Shown: positions 8,723-17,591 of the stretch, piece by piece
How positions within the stretch are numbered: position 1 is the stretch's first letter
Layout of the letters: each line of letters begins with the position of its first letter
Origin: Marinobacterium aestuarii
Lineage (GTDB): Bacteria > Pseudomonadota > Gammaproteobacteria > Pseudomonadales > Balneatricaceae
Length of the DNA stretch: 64,000 nt
Assembly (NCBI RefSeq): GCF_001651805.1
Contig: NZ_CP015839.1
Coordinates: 4,402,001 to 4,466,000 of the forward strand
Direction of reading: 5' to 3'
Made by a program: the position numbers and the translations under genes
Notes under the pieces: generated by a model
Told to the model about the DNA's origin: nothing
Database searches by the model: none
The model's input: the letters and a program-made list of their open reading frames with translations, nothing else

Positions 8723-8747
8723 AAGACACTTTTACCAATAATGTATA
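8723..8747. promoter_or_regulatory. Operator candidate, dyad 1 (site A) in the ditA1 promoter
   Basis: AAGACA-N13-TGTATA, containing the strict form ACACTTTT-N8-TGTA shared with sites B, C and D. On the gene strand a -10-like TATATT follows within a few bases, so the site would overlap the promoter. Confidence 0.6.
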
Positions 8748-8848
8748 TCTTTATAGCTTTTCATCTGCGAGAACCTTTGCGATCTCACACCTGGGCCCCT
8801 GCTCTGCCTGCCCCGGCGGGCATTCCAGAGCAGGGAGCGCTCGGGTCA

Positions 8849-9826
8849 TCAGACGCGGGTACGCAACACGCCGATACCGTCGATTTCCAGCTCCACCAGA
8901 TCACCGGGTCTCAGGTAGCGCAGCTGTTCCAGGCCACAGCCATTACCAACCGTACCCGACCCCAGGAACTCACCGGGATAGAGGGTTTCGGAGCGCGAGA
9001 CATGGGCAATGACATCCTCAAACTGCCAGCGCATGTCACGGGTGTTGCCGCGCCCCCACTCCTCACCGTTAACCCGCGCCACCATATTCAGGTCGTAGGG
9101 GTCACCCAGCTCATCCGCTGTCACCAGACAGGGCCCCATGATATTGCCGGTGTCGAAATCCTTGCTTTTCGCAGGACCGAGCATCCCTGGCATCTCCCTG
9201 GCTTGAGCATCCCGGGCACTCATGTCATTGAAAATGGTGTAGCCGACAATATGCGAGCGCGCGTCCTCCCGACGGATATCCTTGCCACGCTTGCCGATGT
9301 AGCAACCGAACTCCAACTCGAAATCCATCGCCTTGCTGAAACTTGGCCACTGGAATTCATCATCAGCGCCGATAACGGCGAAGCGATTGCATTTGTAATA
9401 AATTGGCTGGCGATTGAAGGTATCGATAACGCGATCGTCGGCCCGGGTATTCATCGCCCTCAGGGTCGCTTCCGGGTCGGGCGTCTGCAGCGCACGGGCG
9501 CGGCGTGCAGCGGCGAAGCTCTGGCGCAAATGCAACTCGAAGCACGAACAGTCCCGCATCTGCGGCGGAGGCTGAATCGGCGCCCGCAGCTTGACCGCCG
9601 AACGCTCCAGCACGGCATCAGCCGGCGCCCGGGCCACCAGGGAGCGGGCCAGATCGAGCGCCGCATCACCGGACTCCACCAACGCCAGAACGCTAGCGAG
9701 CTGGGGGCTATCGCCGCCTTTCAAAGTACGGTAGGCCTGCTGCAGGTCAAGCACGGCCTGGTCGCTGTCGATCAGTACACCGGCTCGCTCGAAACCGGTG
9801 TCATCAGCAAAGGTTACGAGTCGCAT
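8849..9826 (-). CDS. FAH family hydrolase (second paralogue)
   Basis: This 325-residue protein has a longer N-terminal part than the other two FAH paralogues here. The C-terminal catalytic domain starts near residue 100. The acidic metal motif is MDFELEFGCYIG, followed by GYTIFNDMSARDAQ and FLGSGTVGNGCG. The family hydrolyses or hydrates 2-oxo-enoic or acylpyruvic acids. It lies 49 bases downstream of an SDR in the same orientation, probably as an operon driven from site B. GGGAG lies about 11 bases before the ATG. A role in cleaving the ring-fission product is likely, but three candidates exist in the island. Confidence 0.9.
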   Translation of the reverse strand: MRLVTFADDTGFERAGVLIDSDQAVLDLQQAYRTLKGGDSPQLASVLALVESGDAALDLARSLVARAPADAVLERSAVKLRAPIQPPPQMRDCSCFELHLRQSFAAARRARALQTPDPEATLRAMNTRADDRVIDTFNRQPIYYKCNRFAVIGADDEFQWPSFSKAMDFELEFGCYIGKRGKDIRREDARSHIVGYTIFNDMSARDAQAREMPGMLGPAKSKDFDTGNIMGPCLVTADELGDPYDLNMVARVNGEEWGRGNTRDMRWQFEDVIAHVSRSETLYPGEFLGSGTVGNGCGLEQLRYLRPGDLVELEIDGIGVLRTRV

Positions 9827-9875
9827 CAGCTATCGACTCCCATAAAAACGAGCGAGCAGGACCTGGATACGCGCT

Positions 9876-10577
9876 TCATACGCGCCCACTCACAGGCAGG
9901 CAGGCCCCCGTGATCACCGCGGCCTCGTCCGACAGCAGGAAGGCAATAACGCCGGCCAAAGCCGCCGGCGATACCCAACGGCTGGCATCGGCTTCCGGCA
10001 TGTCGGCGCGATTGGAAGGGGTGTCGATGATGCTGGGCATTACTGCATTGACCGTCACGCCCTGATCCTTGACTTCTTCGGCCAAGGCTTCGGTTAAACG
10101 CGCCACGCCGGCCTTGGAGGCCGCGTACGCGCCCATACCCTGACCCGCCTTCAGTGACGCCAGGGCACCGATGTTCACAATGCGCCCTGCAGGTGAGGCC
10201 AGCAGGTGCGGCAGTGCTGCCTGACAGCTGACCACTGCCGTCTTCACGTTCATCTGGTACATCCGGTCCCAGGTTTCCAGGCTACCGGCTTCCAGGGTTT
10301 CCCAGGCAAAGCCACCGGCGACGTTCACCAGCCCATCAATGCGACCGAAGTGCTCGGCAACCTGTGCCAGTGCAGCCTTGGCCGACTCGGCAGAGGTCAG
10401 ATCAACGCCTCCCAATGACAGTAGGTTCTGCATATCGAGCAAGGATTTCGGGGCTTCGGCACGGTCGAGCAACGCCACGCGCGCGCCGCGCTCCAGCAAC
10501 GATTGCCCAAGAGCGCGGCCCAATACGCCGAAACCGCCGGTTACGATGACATTCTTGCCTTGCAGAGACTGGGACAT
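9876..10577 (-). CDS. SDR-family oxidoreductase
   Basis: This SDR has 233 residues from ATG at 10577, preceded by GAGG. An in-frame ATG further upstream at 10670 would run through the operator and is unlikely. The cofactor motif is TGGFGVLG and the catalytic pair is in YAASK. The position of the usual catalytic Ser, 13 residues before the Tyr, is Ala within NIGALAS, which is seen in some SDR subgroups. It heads a two-gene unit with the FAH gene. It is divergent from the DUF35/thiolase pair, and the dyad-1 site lies between them. Confidence 0.87.
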   Translation of the reverse strand: MSQSLQGKNVIVTGGFGVLGRALGQSLLERGARVALLDRAEAPKSLLDMQNLLSLGGVDLTSAESAKAALAQVAEHFGRIDGLVNVAGGFAWETLEAGSLETWDRMYQMNVKTAVVSCQAALPHLLASPAGRIVNIGALASLKAGQGMGAYAASKAGVARLTEALAEEVKDQGVTVNAVMPSIIDTPSNRADMPEADASRWVSPAALAGVIAFLLSDEAAVITGACLPVSGRV

Positions 10578-10644
10578 AGGTACAGATCCTCTTGTTGTTT
10601 TCAGTTCGACCATAGCCAAGCATGGCCAGTCAGACGCTAGAAAT

Positions 10645-10669
10645 ATGACACTTTTCAAAAATATGTACA
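10645..10669. promoter_or_regulatory. Operator candidate, dyad 1 (site B) in a divergent promoter
   Basis: ATGACA-N13-TGTACA, including strict ACACTTTT-N8-TGTA. It is 68 bases from the SDR start on one side and 48 bases from the DUF35 gene start on the other, so one site may serve both directions. Confidence 0.6.
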
Positions 10670-10716
10670 AATGATAATGTTAAACCTGAGTCAAAACCAG
10701 ACCCCGGGGTTCTCCA

Positions 10717-11115
10717 ATGACAAGAAAACTGCCCGCCCTCAATGACGACAATCGCGCCTTCTGGCAGGGCGGCGAGCGGGGTGAATTACTGATCCACTAT
10801 TGCAGTGGCTGTGCGCGCTTCTTTCATCCGCCGGGGCCGATCTGCCCCGATTGCGCCAGCCTGGAGGTCGATGCCAGAGCCGTATCCGGCAAGGGCACGG
10901 TGCTGAGCTATACACTGAACTATCAGCCGTGGATCCCCGAGCTCGAGGTTCCCTATGTGGTTGCGATTATCGAGCTGGCCGACCAACCGTCGCTTCGCTT
11001 CATCAGCAATGTCGTTAACATGGACCCAATGGAGGTGCACATTGGCATGCCGGTGAAGGTGCGCTTTCTTAACGTCGAGGATGTTTGGCTACCACTGTTC
11101 GAGAGGGATCAATAA
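10717..11115 (+). CDS. Zinc-ribbon/OB-fold DUF35 protein, partner of the thiolase-like protein
   Basis: This small protein of 132 residues has a four-Cys zinc ribbon (C29, C32, C43, C46) and then an OB-fold with GKGTVLSYTLNYQPW. DUF35 proteins normally work as a complex with an SCP-x type thiolase-like partner, either as acyl-CoA-binding subunits or as part of retro-aldolases such as ChsH2/Ltp2 of steroid side-chain degradation. The stop codon overlaps the start of the thiolase-like gene (TAATG), so the two are made together. I infer a CoA-thioester carbon-carbon cleaving complex. Confidence 0.9.
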   Translation: MTRKLPALNDDNRAFWQGGERGELLIHYCSGCARFFHPPGPICPDCASLEVDARAVSGKGTVLSYTLNYQPWIPELEVPYVVAIIELADQPSLRFISNVVNMDPMEVHIGMPVKVRFLNVEDVWLPLFERDQ

Positions 11116-12305
11116 TGTTCGATCATCGCTACGAGAAAGACGTCGCTATCACCGGTATCGGCCAGTCAGAAGTGGGTCGGCCGTCATCGAAGTCCGCCAT
11201 GCGCCTGACCGTGGATGCCTGCCTGGAAGCCATAAGCGATGCCGGGCTCGAGCGCAGTGACATCGACGGCGTGGCCTGCTGGCCGGGTGACAACAACAAT
11301 GGTGACCCCTTCTCGCCGGTCGGCCCCGGCGCACTGAAAAACGCCCTGGGGCTAAACGTCAACTGGTTTGGCGGTGGCTACGAAGGCCCCGGGCCTCTGG
11401 CCGGGGTGATCAACGGCGCCATGGCCATTGCGGCGGGCATGTGCAAGCACGTGCTGGTCTTTCGCACCATTACCGAGGCGTCGGCACGTGTACATAACAA
11501 GCAGGCGGGGGCACTCAGCAACAAGACCCAGGGGCGCGACAGCAGCTTTTCCTGGCAATGGTTTACGCCCTTCAATGTCATGTCCGGCATCAACCTGATG
11601 GCCCTGTATGCACAGCGCCATTTTCATGAATATGGCACTCAGCCGGAACAACTCGCGCAGATCGCCCTGACCTGCCGGCAGAACGCCCAGCGCAACCCCA
11701 AGGCCATCTATCGCTCACCGATGACGATGGATGACTACATGCAATCACGGATGATCTCCACACCGCTGCGCATGTTCGATTGCGACGTGCATTGCGATGC
11801 CTCCACGGCCATTGTGCTGTCGCGCCGTGATGCGGCGCGCGACACACGCCAGCCCCCCATTCGTATCGAGGCAATGGGCGCGGCACTCAACCAGCCCTGG
11901 TCCTGGGATCAGATATCACTGACCGAAATGGCCGCCTTCGATGTCGCCAAGATGATGTGGTCACGCACTGACTATGGTCCTAAAGATGTCGACTCGGCAC
12001 AGTTGTACGATGGCTTCTCGATACTCACCATGATCTGGCTGGAAGCCCTCGGGCTCTGCCCGGTCGGGCACAGTGGTGAATTCGTCGCCGGTGGCAAGCG
12101 CATTGCGCTGGACGGAGAACTGCCCATCAACACCAACGGCGGCCAACTGTCCGGCGGGCGCACCCATGGCCTGGGTTATGTTCATGAAGCCTGTTTACAA
12201 CTGTGGGGCCGGGCTGATGGCCGCCAGGCCGCCAATCAGCATGTTGCAGCGGTCGCCGCGGGCGGTGGACCACTGGGGGGCAGCTTGCTGCTGGTCAGGG
12301 ACTGA
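11115..12305 (+). CDS. SCP-x type thiolase-like protein, possible retro-aldolase (DitF-like)
   Basis: This 396-residue protein from ATG at 11115 has the thiolase fold with AITGIGQSEVGR at the start and NTNGGQLSGGRTHGLGY near residue 345. The C-terminal HVAAVAAGGGPLGG motif is also present. It belongs to the lipid-transfer/SCP-x branch. YDGFSI near residue 300 is where Ltp2-type aldolases place a catalytic Tyr (from memory). With the overlapping DUF35 gene it may form a retro-aldolase or a thiolase. The dit cluster also has a member of this family (DitF). It is convergent with the IclR gene, with only nine bases between stops. Confidence 0.85.
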   Translation: MFDHRYEKDVAITGIGQSEVGRPSSKSAMRLTVDACLEAISDAGLERSDIDGVACWPGDNNNGDPFSPVGPGALKNALGLNVNWFGGGYEGPGPLAGVINGAMAIAAGMCKHVLVFRTITEASARVHNKQAGALSNKTQGRDSSFSWQWFTPFNVMSGINLMALYAQRHFHEYGTQPEQLAQIALTCRQNAQRNPKAIYRSPMTMDDYMQSRMISTPLRMFDCDVHCDASTAIVLSRRDAARDTRQPPIRIEAMGAALNQPWSWDQISLTEMAAFDVAKMMWSRTDYGPKDVDSAQLYDGFSILTMIWLEALGLCPVGHSGEFVAGGKRIALDGELPINTNGGQLSGGRTHGLGYVHEACLQLWGRADGRQAANQHVAAVAAGGGPLGGSLLLVRD

Positions 12306-12314
12306 GCTGAGCCT

Positions 12315-13112
12315 TCAGGACAGCACTGTCGCCACTTCAGCGCAGAACTCGATAAGCGCGGCCCCGAGCTCTTCAATTCCCTCGGGGTCTCGCTGCCCGC
12401 GAAACATGACTGCCGACACCGTGAAGTCGATGGAACCGGAGGCGGAGTAAACCGGGGCAGCCACGGCCAGAATACCGATCGAGAAATGCCCATCGTCCAT
12501 CGCCCAGCCACGCTCGGCGGCCAGGCGAACCTCCTCGCGATAGGCTGTGAAGCTCAGCGGCCGCGCCCAGCGAATGCGCTCGAAGTTCGCCTGAATATCC
12601 GGATCGTCGAGATTTACCTGGGTCGCGAACAATCTGCCACTGGCGCCCATCAGCATCGGCAAGCGCTGGCCTTCAGCCATATCAATACGCACATCCGCAG
12701 GGCTGGCGGCAGAACTGACGATAACAATTCGGTCAGGTCCCACCCGTCGCCACAGCGTAACCGTCACCCGCTGCTGGGCCGCCAGGTTTTGCAACAGCGG
12801 CTTGGCCAGTTGCACGCGCTGGCCCTGGGTCACCAACTGCTCGACCAGACGGGCAAGCCCTGCACCCGCCGAATAACGCTTGGACATGGGATTGAAATCG
12901 ACGACATCCTCCACCACCAGTGTGCGCAGAATATTGAAGCAGGTACTCGGATTGATCGACAACTGCCGGGCAATGTCGACCGAACGCTCCGGCGAACCAA
13001 CCTGGCTCAGGTGACGGAGAATGCGCACCGCATTGACGACCGGCTTCACCGTGACGACGGATGCGGCCTTGTTGTTATCATTGGGAGCGTCGACATCTGT
13101 GCTGTCCATAGG
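12315..13112 (-). CDS. ditR: IclR-family transcriptional regulator (DitR-like)
   Basis: This is an IclR protein of about 265 residues. The winged helix lies near residues 20-80 and includes ILRHLSQ and SIDIARQLSINPSTCFNILR-like sequence. The effector-binding domain follows, with LPMLMGASGRLFAT near residue 160. In the dit cluster the IclR protein DitR activates ditA3 when inducer is present. Here the gene lies between the thiolase gene and the ditA3 operon. ATG at 13112 is preferred; a TTG at 13142 would add ten residues. A 16-base palindrome, ATTCT-N6-AGAAT, lies 37 bases upstream and recurs at two other promoters, suggesting autoregulation. Confidence 0.85.
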   Translation of the reverse strand, partial: PMDSTDVDAPNDNNKAASVVTVKPVVNAVRILRHLSQVGSPERSVDIARQLSINPSTCFNILRTLVVEDVVDFNPMSKRYSAGAGLARLVEQLVTQGQRVQLAKPLLQNLAAQQRVTVTLWRRVGPDRIVIVSSAASPADVRIDMAEGQRLPMLMGASGRLFATQVNLDDPDIQANFERIRWARPLSFTAYREEVRLAAERGWAMDDGHFSIGILAVAAPVYSASGSIDFTVSAVMFRGQRDPEGIEELGAALIEFCAEVATVLS

Positions 13113-13148
13113 AGTTTCTCGGGTAATGTGGCTTGAAGACAAAGCATC

Positions 13149-13164
13149 ATTCTATATCGAGAAT
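13149..13164. promoter_or_regulatory. Operator candidate, dyad 2, in front of the IclR gene
   Basis: ATTCT-ATATCG-AGAAT. The same half-sites with the same 6-base spacing occur at 18254-18269 and 40954-40969. A 16-base palindrome fits the usual size of IclR-family boxes. Confidence 0.5.
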
Positions 13165-13218
13165 AAAATAGTCACACGAATTTAATACGGAAATCTTATA
13201 TCCAGCCGCGCGTGCGAC

Positions 13219-14853
13219 TCAAACCACATCCACCGGCGATTGATAGATATATCGCCTGGGTGCCAATGGCTCGAAACGAAACCGAGACAAGCTACGTTCA
13301 AGCACTTCATCGGCCAGGGTCACCCGCTCCTGCTGACGCAGGTAGTCCAGCCAGGATTCGACAATAAAGCGCTCGACGTAATGATCGGTTTGCGCGAGGT
13401 CACGATAAAGTCGCCAGTTCTGCGCGCCGTTGCGCCGCCGCGACTGGCCGACGGCATAGACGATGCGCAGGAAGTCGTCACGCTCCTCAGCGCCTACCTG
13501 ATAACTGATTTCCACGCAGACCGGCCCATCGTCATGGGACACGTCGCCCGCCAGCACCAGCACCGGCTTGTCGGTCTGCTGCGCGTCGGCGAAATCAGCT
13601 TCCCGACCCATGGCAATGGTCCCGCCGCGGGTCAACAGCACCCCCAGCAGAATGCTCGTGGCCGACAGCAGCAGGCTGTTTTCCAGCCCTAGATACTGCG
13701 CCAGCGCCCCCCACAGGACGCCACCCACAGCCATTGAGCCCATCAGCACCAGCAGGTACACCGAGGCGACGCGGGCACGCACCCAGTTCGCCGCATAAGT
13801 CTGCACCACAGTGGAGATAGTCGCGTTTACCGCCATCCAGCCCATGCCGGCGAGCAGCAGCATCGCACAGACCACCAGCTTGCTGTTCGACAGTGCCGCC
13901 GCGAACGTTGCCGCCGCGAACGCGAAAGCGCCGGCGACGATTAGCCGGCGCAGCGGAAAACGACGATAGACACTGGTCAGGCTGAGAGCGGCCAGCACTG
14001 CACCTGCCCCCATGAAAGCCATCAGCAGGCCATAACCACCTGCGCCCATGCCCAGCTCGTGCTTGGCCACCAGCGGCATCAGCGCCCAGAGCGCACTGGC
14101 ACAACTGGTGAAGACGAACACCTGTTTGAGCGCGCTGGACAACACATCCGAGTGGCGGATATAGCGCAGGCCGCTGCGCATGCCGCCGACCAGGGTCTCC
14201 GGCGGCAGATCATCTACACGGGTTTTGGCTGGTAGCTGGAAAATGATGAAAACAATGACCGCGGCCATGCACAGGGCGATGACCAGGAACACCGAGGCGC
14301 TGTTCCACCAGGCAATCAGTGCGCCGGCCAGAGCCGGACCCAGGGCGCGGGTGGCATTGATCGAGATGCCGCTGAGGGATACCGCCGCCGGAACCTGCTC
14401 GCGCGGGATCACGCCGACCAGCGTGGTCATCCAGGCCGTCATGCCCAGCGCACTGCCGCTGCCAAGGACGAAGGTGAACAGCAGCAGCGACCAGGCCTGC
14501 AGCAGGTCGAACCAGGCCAGCAGACAGAGCACCGCGGCAGCACCGAGAATCGCCGACTGGGTGAGCAACAGCAGGCGGCGCGGGTCCATGCGATCAGCGA
14601 GCACCCCGCCCGGCAGGCCGAACAGGAACACCGGCAGGGTGATCGCGGTCTGCACCAGCGAGACCATCAAGGGTGAGGCCGACAACAGGGTCATAATCCA
14701 GGCTGCGCCGACCGTCTGCATCCAGATCGCCATATTGGCCACCGCACAGGCAAGCCACAGCCCCACAAACAACTTGTGGCGCAGCGGCGCCCAGAACGGG
14801 GCATACTCGGGTCTCGTTACGCTCACCGGAGCGCCTTGCCTGTTCAGGCTCAT
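13219..14853 (-). CDS. MFS transporter with C-terminal soluble extension
   Basis: The protein is 544 residues. About 12 membrane segments cover residues 25-415, starting with LFVGLWLACAVANMAIWMQ. A soluble tail of some 115 residues follows, with SYQVGAEERDDFLRIV and a HYVERFIVESWLDYL-like stretch. This arrangement matches the MFS_3 (enterobactin-exporter-like) family. It probably moves a substrate or toxic intermediate across the inner membrane; the direction is not known. Its ATG overlaps the stop of the upstream FAH gene (ATGA), making it the last gene of the ditA3-SDR-ditC-FAH-MFS unit. It could play the DitE role. Confidence 0.88.
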   Translation of the reverse strand: MSLNRQGAPVSVTRPEYAPFWAPLRHKLFVGLWLACAVANMAIWMQTVGAAWIMTLLSASPLMVSLVQTAITLPVFLFGLPGGVLADRMDPRRLLLLTQSAILGAAAVLCLLAWFDLLQAWSLLLFTFVLGSGSALGMTAWMTTLVGVIPREQVPAAVSLSGISINATRALGPALAGALIAWWNSASVFLVIALCMAAVIVFIIFQLPAKTRVDDLPPETLVGGMRSGLRYIRHSDVLSSALKQVFVFTSCASALWALMPLVAKHELGMGAGGYGLLMAFMGAGAVLAALSLTSVYRRFPLRRLIVAGAFAFAAATFAAALSNSKLVVCAMLLLAGMGWMAVNATISTVVQTYAANWVRARVASVYLLVLMGSMAVGGVLWGALAQYLGLENSLLLSATSILLGVLLTRGGTIAMGREADFADAQQTDKPVLVLAGDVSHDDGPVCVEISYQVGAEERDDFLRIVYAVGQSRRRNGAQNWRLYRDLAQTDHYVERFIVESWLDYLRQQERVTLADEVLERSLSRFRFEPLAPRRYIYQSPVDVV

Positions 14854-15728
14854 GCGGGCCGCCCCAGCCGCCCGACCTCCCGCGCCGGATGCAGGCGACG
14901 TGACGCGCCGACGCGGTTGCGTAGCGCACCTATGCCCTGGATGTGCGCCTCGACCCTGTCTCCAGGCTTCAGGAAGCGCCCGTTTTCCAGGCCTACGCCA
15001 TGGGTCGAGCCGGTGAACAGCAGGTCGCCGGGGCGCAGTTCGATGCGTGCATCGAGGTAATTGAGCAATTCATCGACGGGAAAGATCATGTTGCGGGTAT
15101 TGTCCTGCTGGCGGCGCTCGCCGTTGACGCTCAGACTCATCTCCAGCGCTGGTTGCCCGCTGCCGCCCAGTTCATCAAGGGTGGTGATCCAGGGGCCCAG
15201 GGGTGTGGTGCGATCCATTGCCTTCTGGGTGAGCAGGTCAAGGCGACCGATCTGGCGGCCGGCGTCGCGGGCACTAATATCATTGCCCACCGTATAACCG
15301 AGCAGGCAACTGCTCGCCTGTGGCTCATCCAGCAAAGGCCGGGCAAGCATCGCCACCAGTTCGACTTCGTAATCCAGCTCGGCCGTCAGTACCGGGTACT
15401 GGATATCATCCAGCGCACCCAGCAACGCCGACTCCGGCTTCATATAGGCCAAGGTGTGCGCCGGAGCCTCAGTGCCCAGGCGCTGCAGATGACTCAGGTA
15501 GTTCAAGCCAACGCCAAAAACCCGGGCACCGGGCTGCAGCGGAGGCAAGAGCCGGCAGCGAGCCAGCTCGATAGGCTCCTCGGCCAGATCCAGCGCTGCA
15601 ATCCCCCGCTGCGCCAGCACGCCCAGCCACTCAGCAAAAGGCGCACGAATGCGTCTCAGCGGACCGGATGGCGACTCCAGCAGAGCCCAGAATGCCTCGC
15701 CACTAATGTCAACGCGCGCCAGACGCAT
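14850..15728 (-). CDS. FAH family hydrolase (third paralogue), next to the extradiol dioxygenase
   Basis: The protein is 292 residues. It has the metal motif AELDYEVELVAML near residue 120, then GYTVGNDISARDAG and LLFTGSTHGVG. It resembles the partial FAH at the window start more than the one at 8849. It starts two bases after the ditC stop and overlaps the MFS start, so it is tightly co-translated with ring cleavage. That placement makes it the best candidate for hydrolysing or hydrating the extradiol product. Confirmation of the reaction would need enzymology. Confidence 0.9.
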   Translation of the reverse strand: MRLARVDISGEAFWALLESPSGPLRRIRAPFAEWLGVLAQRGIAALDLAEEPIELARCRLLPPLQPGARVFGVGLNYLSHLQRLGTEAPAHTLAYMKPESALLGALDDIQYPVLTAELDYEVELVAMLARPLLDEPQASSCLLGYTVGNDISARDAGRQIGRLDLLTQKAMDRTTPLGPWITTLDELGGSGQPALEMSLSVNGERRQQDNTRNMIFPVDELLNYLDARIELRPGDLLFTGSTHGVGLENGRFLKPGDRVEAHIQGIGALRNRVGASRRLHPAREVGRLGRPA

Positions 15729-15730
15729 GC

Positions 15731-16672
15731 TTAGCGCTTGCTGACCAGGTACTCGGGATCCAGCACTTCCTCGGGCGTACGTACACTCGGACCGAGGATG
15801 GGCCCGACCATCTCGTGCCCCCAGACGCTCAGCACTTCGGGATTGAGTTCATAGGGGTCGCCCTGCCAGGGTTCGATCTCGGCAATGGTCTCGAACGCAA
15901 AGCCCGACGGATTGAAATGATAGAAGGACACATGCGGATCCTGGCAATGCTGCCCCAGGGTCATCATCATCGGCAATTCGCGTTTCCTGACGATGTCGTA
16001 GGTCTCGCCAACATCGCGGATACTGTTCACAACGATGCCCACATGCTGAACCCCCATGCGACCGGGCCCGTGTCCATAGGCTATATCATGGCTGGTGTGA
16101 GTGTTGAGCTTGGAGCGGAAGAATCCGGTACGCCCTTTACCCGCACCGGCGCCGTACCAGTGAAATCCCATCACTTCCAGGAGAAAATGCTCCAGCTCAG
16201 GCGTGTATTCGGGCGTGATCAACACCACATGACCGGCACCGCGCTCGTCCGCCAGGAAGCCGCCGTGGGGGCGGCCTGGCTGAAAGGAGCGCGGTGTCCA
16301 TTTCTGCGCATAGAACAGTTCATGCTGATAGCCCACCGGATCACGGAAGCGAATCAGCTCGCGCACCCCGCGTTTCTCACAGAGTTCGGCATCACCACGG
16401 GTAAATTCGACACCGGCGGCGGTGAACTTCTTCAAGGCATCCTCGAACGCCATGCGCCCGACAGCCTCCCAGCCGATGTAGGCGATACGGTCGATCTTGC
16501 CAGGATGGAAGGCGAAGCGATGACGCCGGTCGTCGATGCGGAAGTAGAGGGAATCAGGATCGCTCTGGGGCGAGCGGCCAATACCGAACCCCATCACCTG
16601 CGGGCCATACTCACGCCAGGCTTCGATGTCCGCAGTTTCGAAACCCATGTAGCCAATGCCAATGATGTCCAT
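15731..16672 (-). CDS. ditC: Extradiol ring-cleavage dioxygenase (DitC-like, type I VOC fold)
   Basis: This two-domain vicinal-oxygen-chelate enzyme is 313 residues, the size of BphC. The Fe(II) ligands are all present: H148 in GHVVLI, H210 in GVQHVGI, and E261 in FAFETIAE. H195 (THTSHDI) and Y251 match second-sphere catalytic residues of BphC. It cleaves a catechol next to the hydroxyls. In the dit pathway the substrate is the dihydroxylated abietane ring. It is followed at once by an FAH gene and preceded by an SDR. AGGTG lies before the ATG. The function as an extradiol dioxygenase is strong; the terpenoid substrate is inferred. Confidence 0.9.
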   Translation of the reverse strand: MDIIGIGYMGFETADIEAWREYGPQVMGFGIGRSPQSDPDSLYFRIDDRRHRFAFHPGKIDRIAYIGWEAVGRMAFEDALKKFTAAGVEFTRGDAELCEKRGVRELIRFRDPVGYQHELFYAQKWTPRSFQPGRPHGGFLADERGAGHVVLITPEYTPELEHFLLEVMGFHWYGAGAGKGRTGFFRSKLNTHTSHDIAYGHGPGRMGVQHVGIVVNSIRDVGETYDIVRKRELPMMMTLGQHCQDPHVSFYHFNPSGFAFETIAEIEPWQGDPYELNPEVLSVWGHEMVGPILGPSVRTPEEVLDPEYLVSKR

Positions 16673-16779
16673 GACGGTTCACCTGTTCTTATTCGATTTT
16701 TTTCGTACCGGGCTTAGGCTGATGCCTGCGCGGACGGTAGTAATTTGGCACATCTGCACAGCAGCACTGCCCAGATCTA

Positions 16780-17541
16780 TTAAACGGCCAACAGGCCACC
16801 GTCGATAACGAAATCGGAGCCCGTGATAAACGAGGCTTCACTGGAGGCCACAAACACTGCCATGGCGACCACTTCCTCCGGCTCGCCGGGGCGATCCATA
16901 AGCACGCCATCAAGCAAGGCTGCACGGGCCGCGGGGTTCTCGAGAAATGCCGCTGTGCCTGGCGTGGCGATGAACCCCGGGCTCAGGCTGACCGCGCGAA
17001 TTCCCACAGGCGCACCCTCCACCGCCAGCTGACGAGTAAAGGAAACCACCGCCCCTTTGGCAGCGGCATGGGCCGCGATACCGGCGACCTTGGAGCCACC
17101 CCAGGCAGCCGTCGATGACACATTGATAATCACCCCGCGTTGCTCGGCGAGGTAATCCCATGCGTATTTGGTGGTGTAGAACAGCAGATCGATTTCATTG
17201 CGCATGGTGTAGCGCCAATCCTCGACGCTAAACTCGCTGACGGGGCCAAAGCGCGCCGCCGAAGCGTTATTGTAAAGAATATCGATGCGCCCATGCTCGG
17301 CCGCGGCTGACTCGACCCATGCCTGGGCCTGTTCATGATCGCCGAGATCAACAGGGGCATAGCCATGCAGCTGCAAGCCTTCGGCCTGTAGCAAGGCGGA
17401 CGTTTCCTCATGCCCATCCGCATTGAAATCACACCCCACCACAATGGCGCCTTCACGGGCGAACTGCAGTGCGGCAACCCTGCCCTGACCACCGCCTGTA
17501 CCCGTAATCAGGGCAACCTTACCTTCCAAACGACCTGTCAT
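16780..17541 (-). CDS. SDR-family oxidoreductase with His in place of the catalytic Tyr
   Basis: This SDR has 253 residues from ATG at 17541, preceded by GGAGGGG. TGTGGGQGR is at the N-terminus and NNAS near residue 85. The usual YxxxK reads HAAAK (AAHAAAKGAVV), so the Tyr is replaced by His. I have seen similar His-containing SDRs among annotated dehydrogenases, so this need not mean loss of function. It lies between ditA3 and ditC and could oxidise the cis-dihydrodiol to the catechol. That role is from position and is not proven. Confidence 0.87.
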   Translation of the reverse strand: MTGRLEGKVALITGTGGGQGRVAALQFAREGAIVVGCDFNADGHEETSALLQAEGLQLHGYAPVDLGDHEQAQAWVESAAAEHGRIDILYNNASAARFGPVSEFSVEDWRYTMRNEIDLLFYTTKYAWDYLAEQRGVIINVSSTAAWGGSKVAGIAAHAAAKGAVVSFTRQLAVEGAPVGIRAVSLSPGFIATPGTAAFLENPAARAALLDGVLMDRPGEPEEVVAMAVFVASSEASFITGSDFVIDGGLLAV

Positions 17542-17591
17542 CCGCCCCTCCATCATTCATCTGTGATTGCGACCGCTGTTTCACAAAAAAC

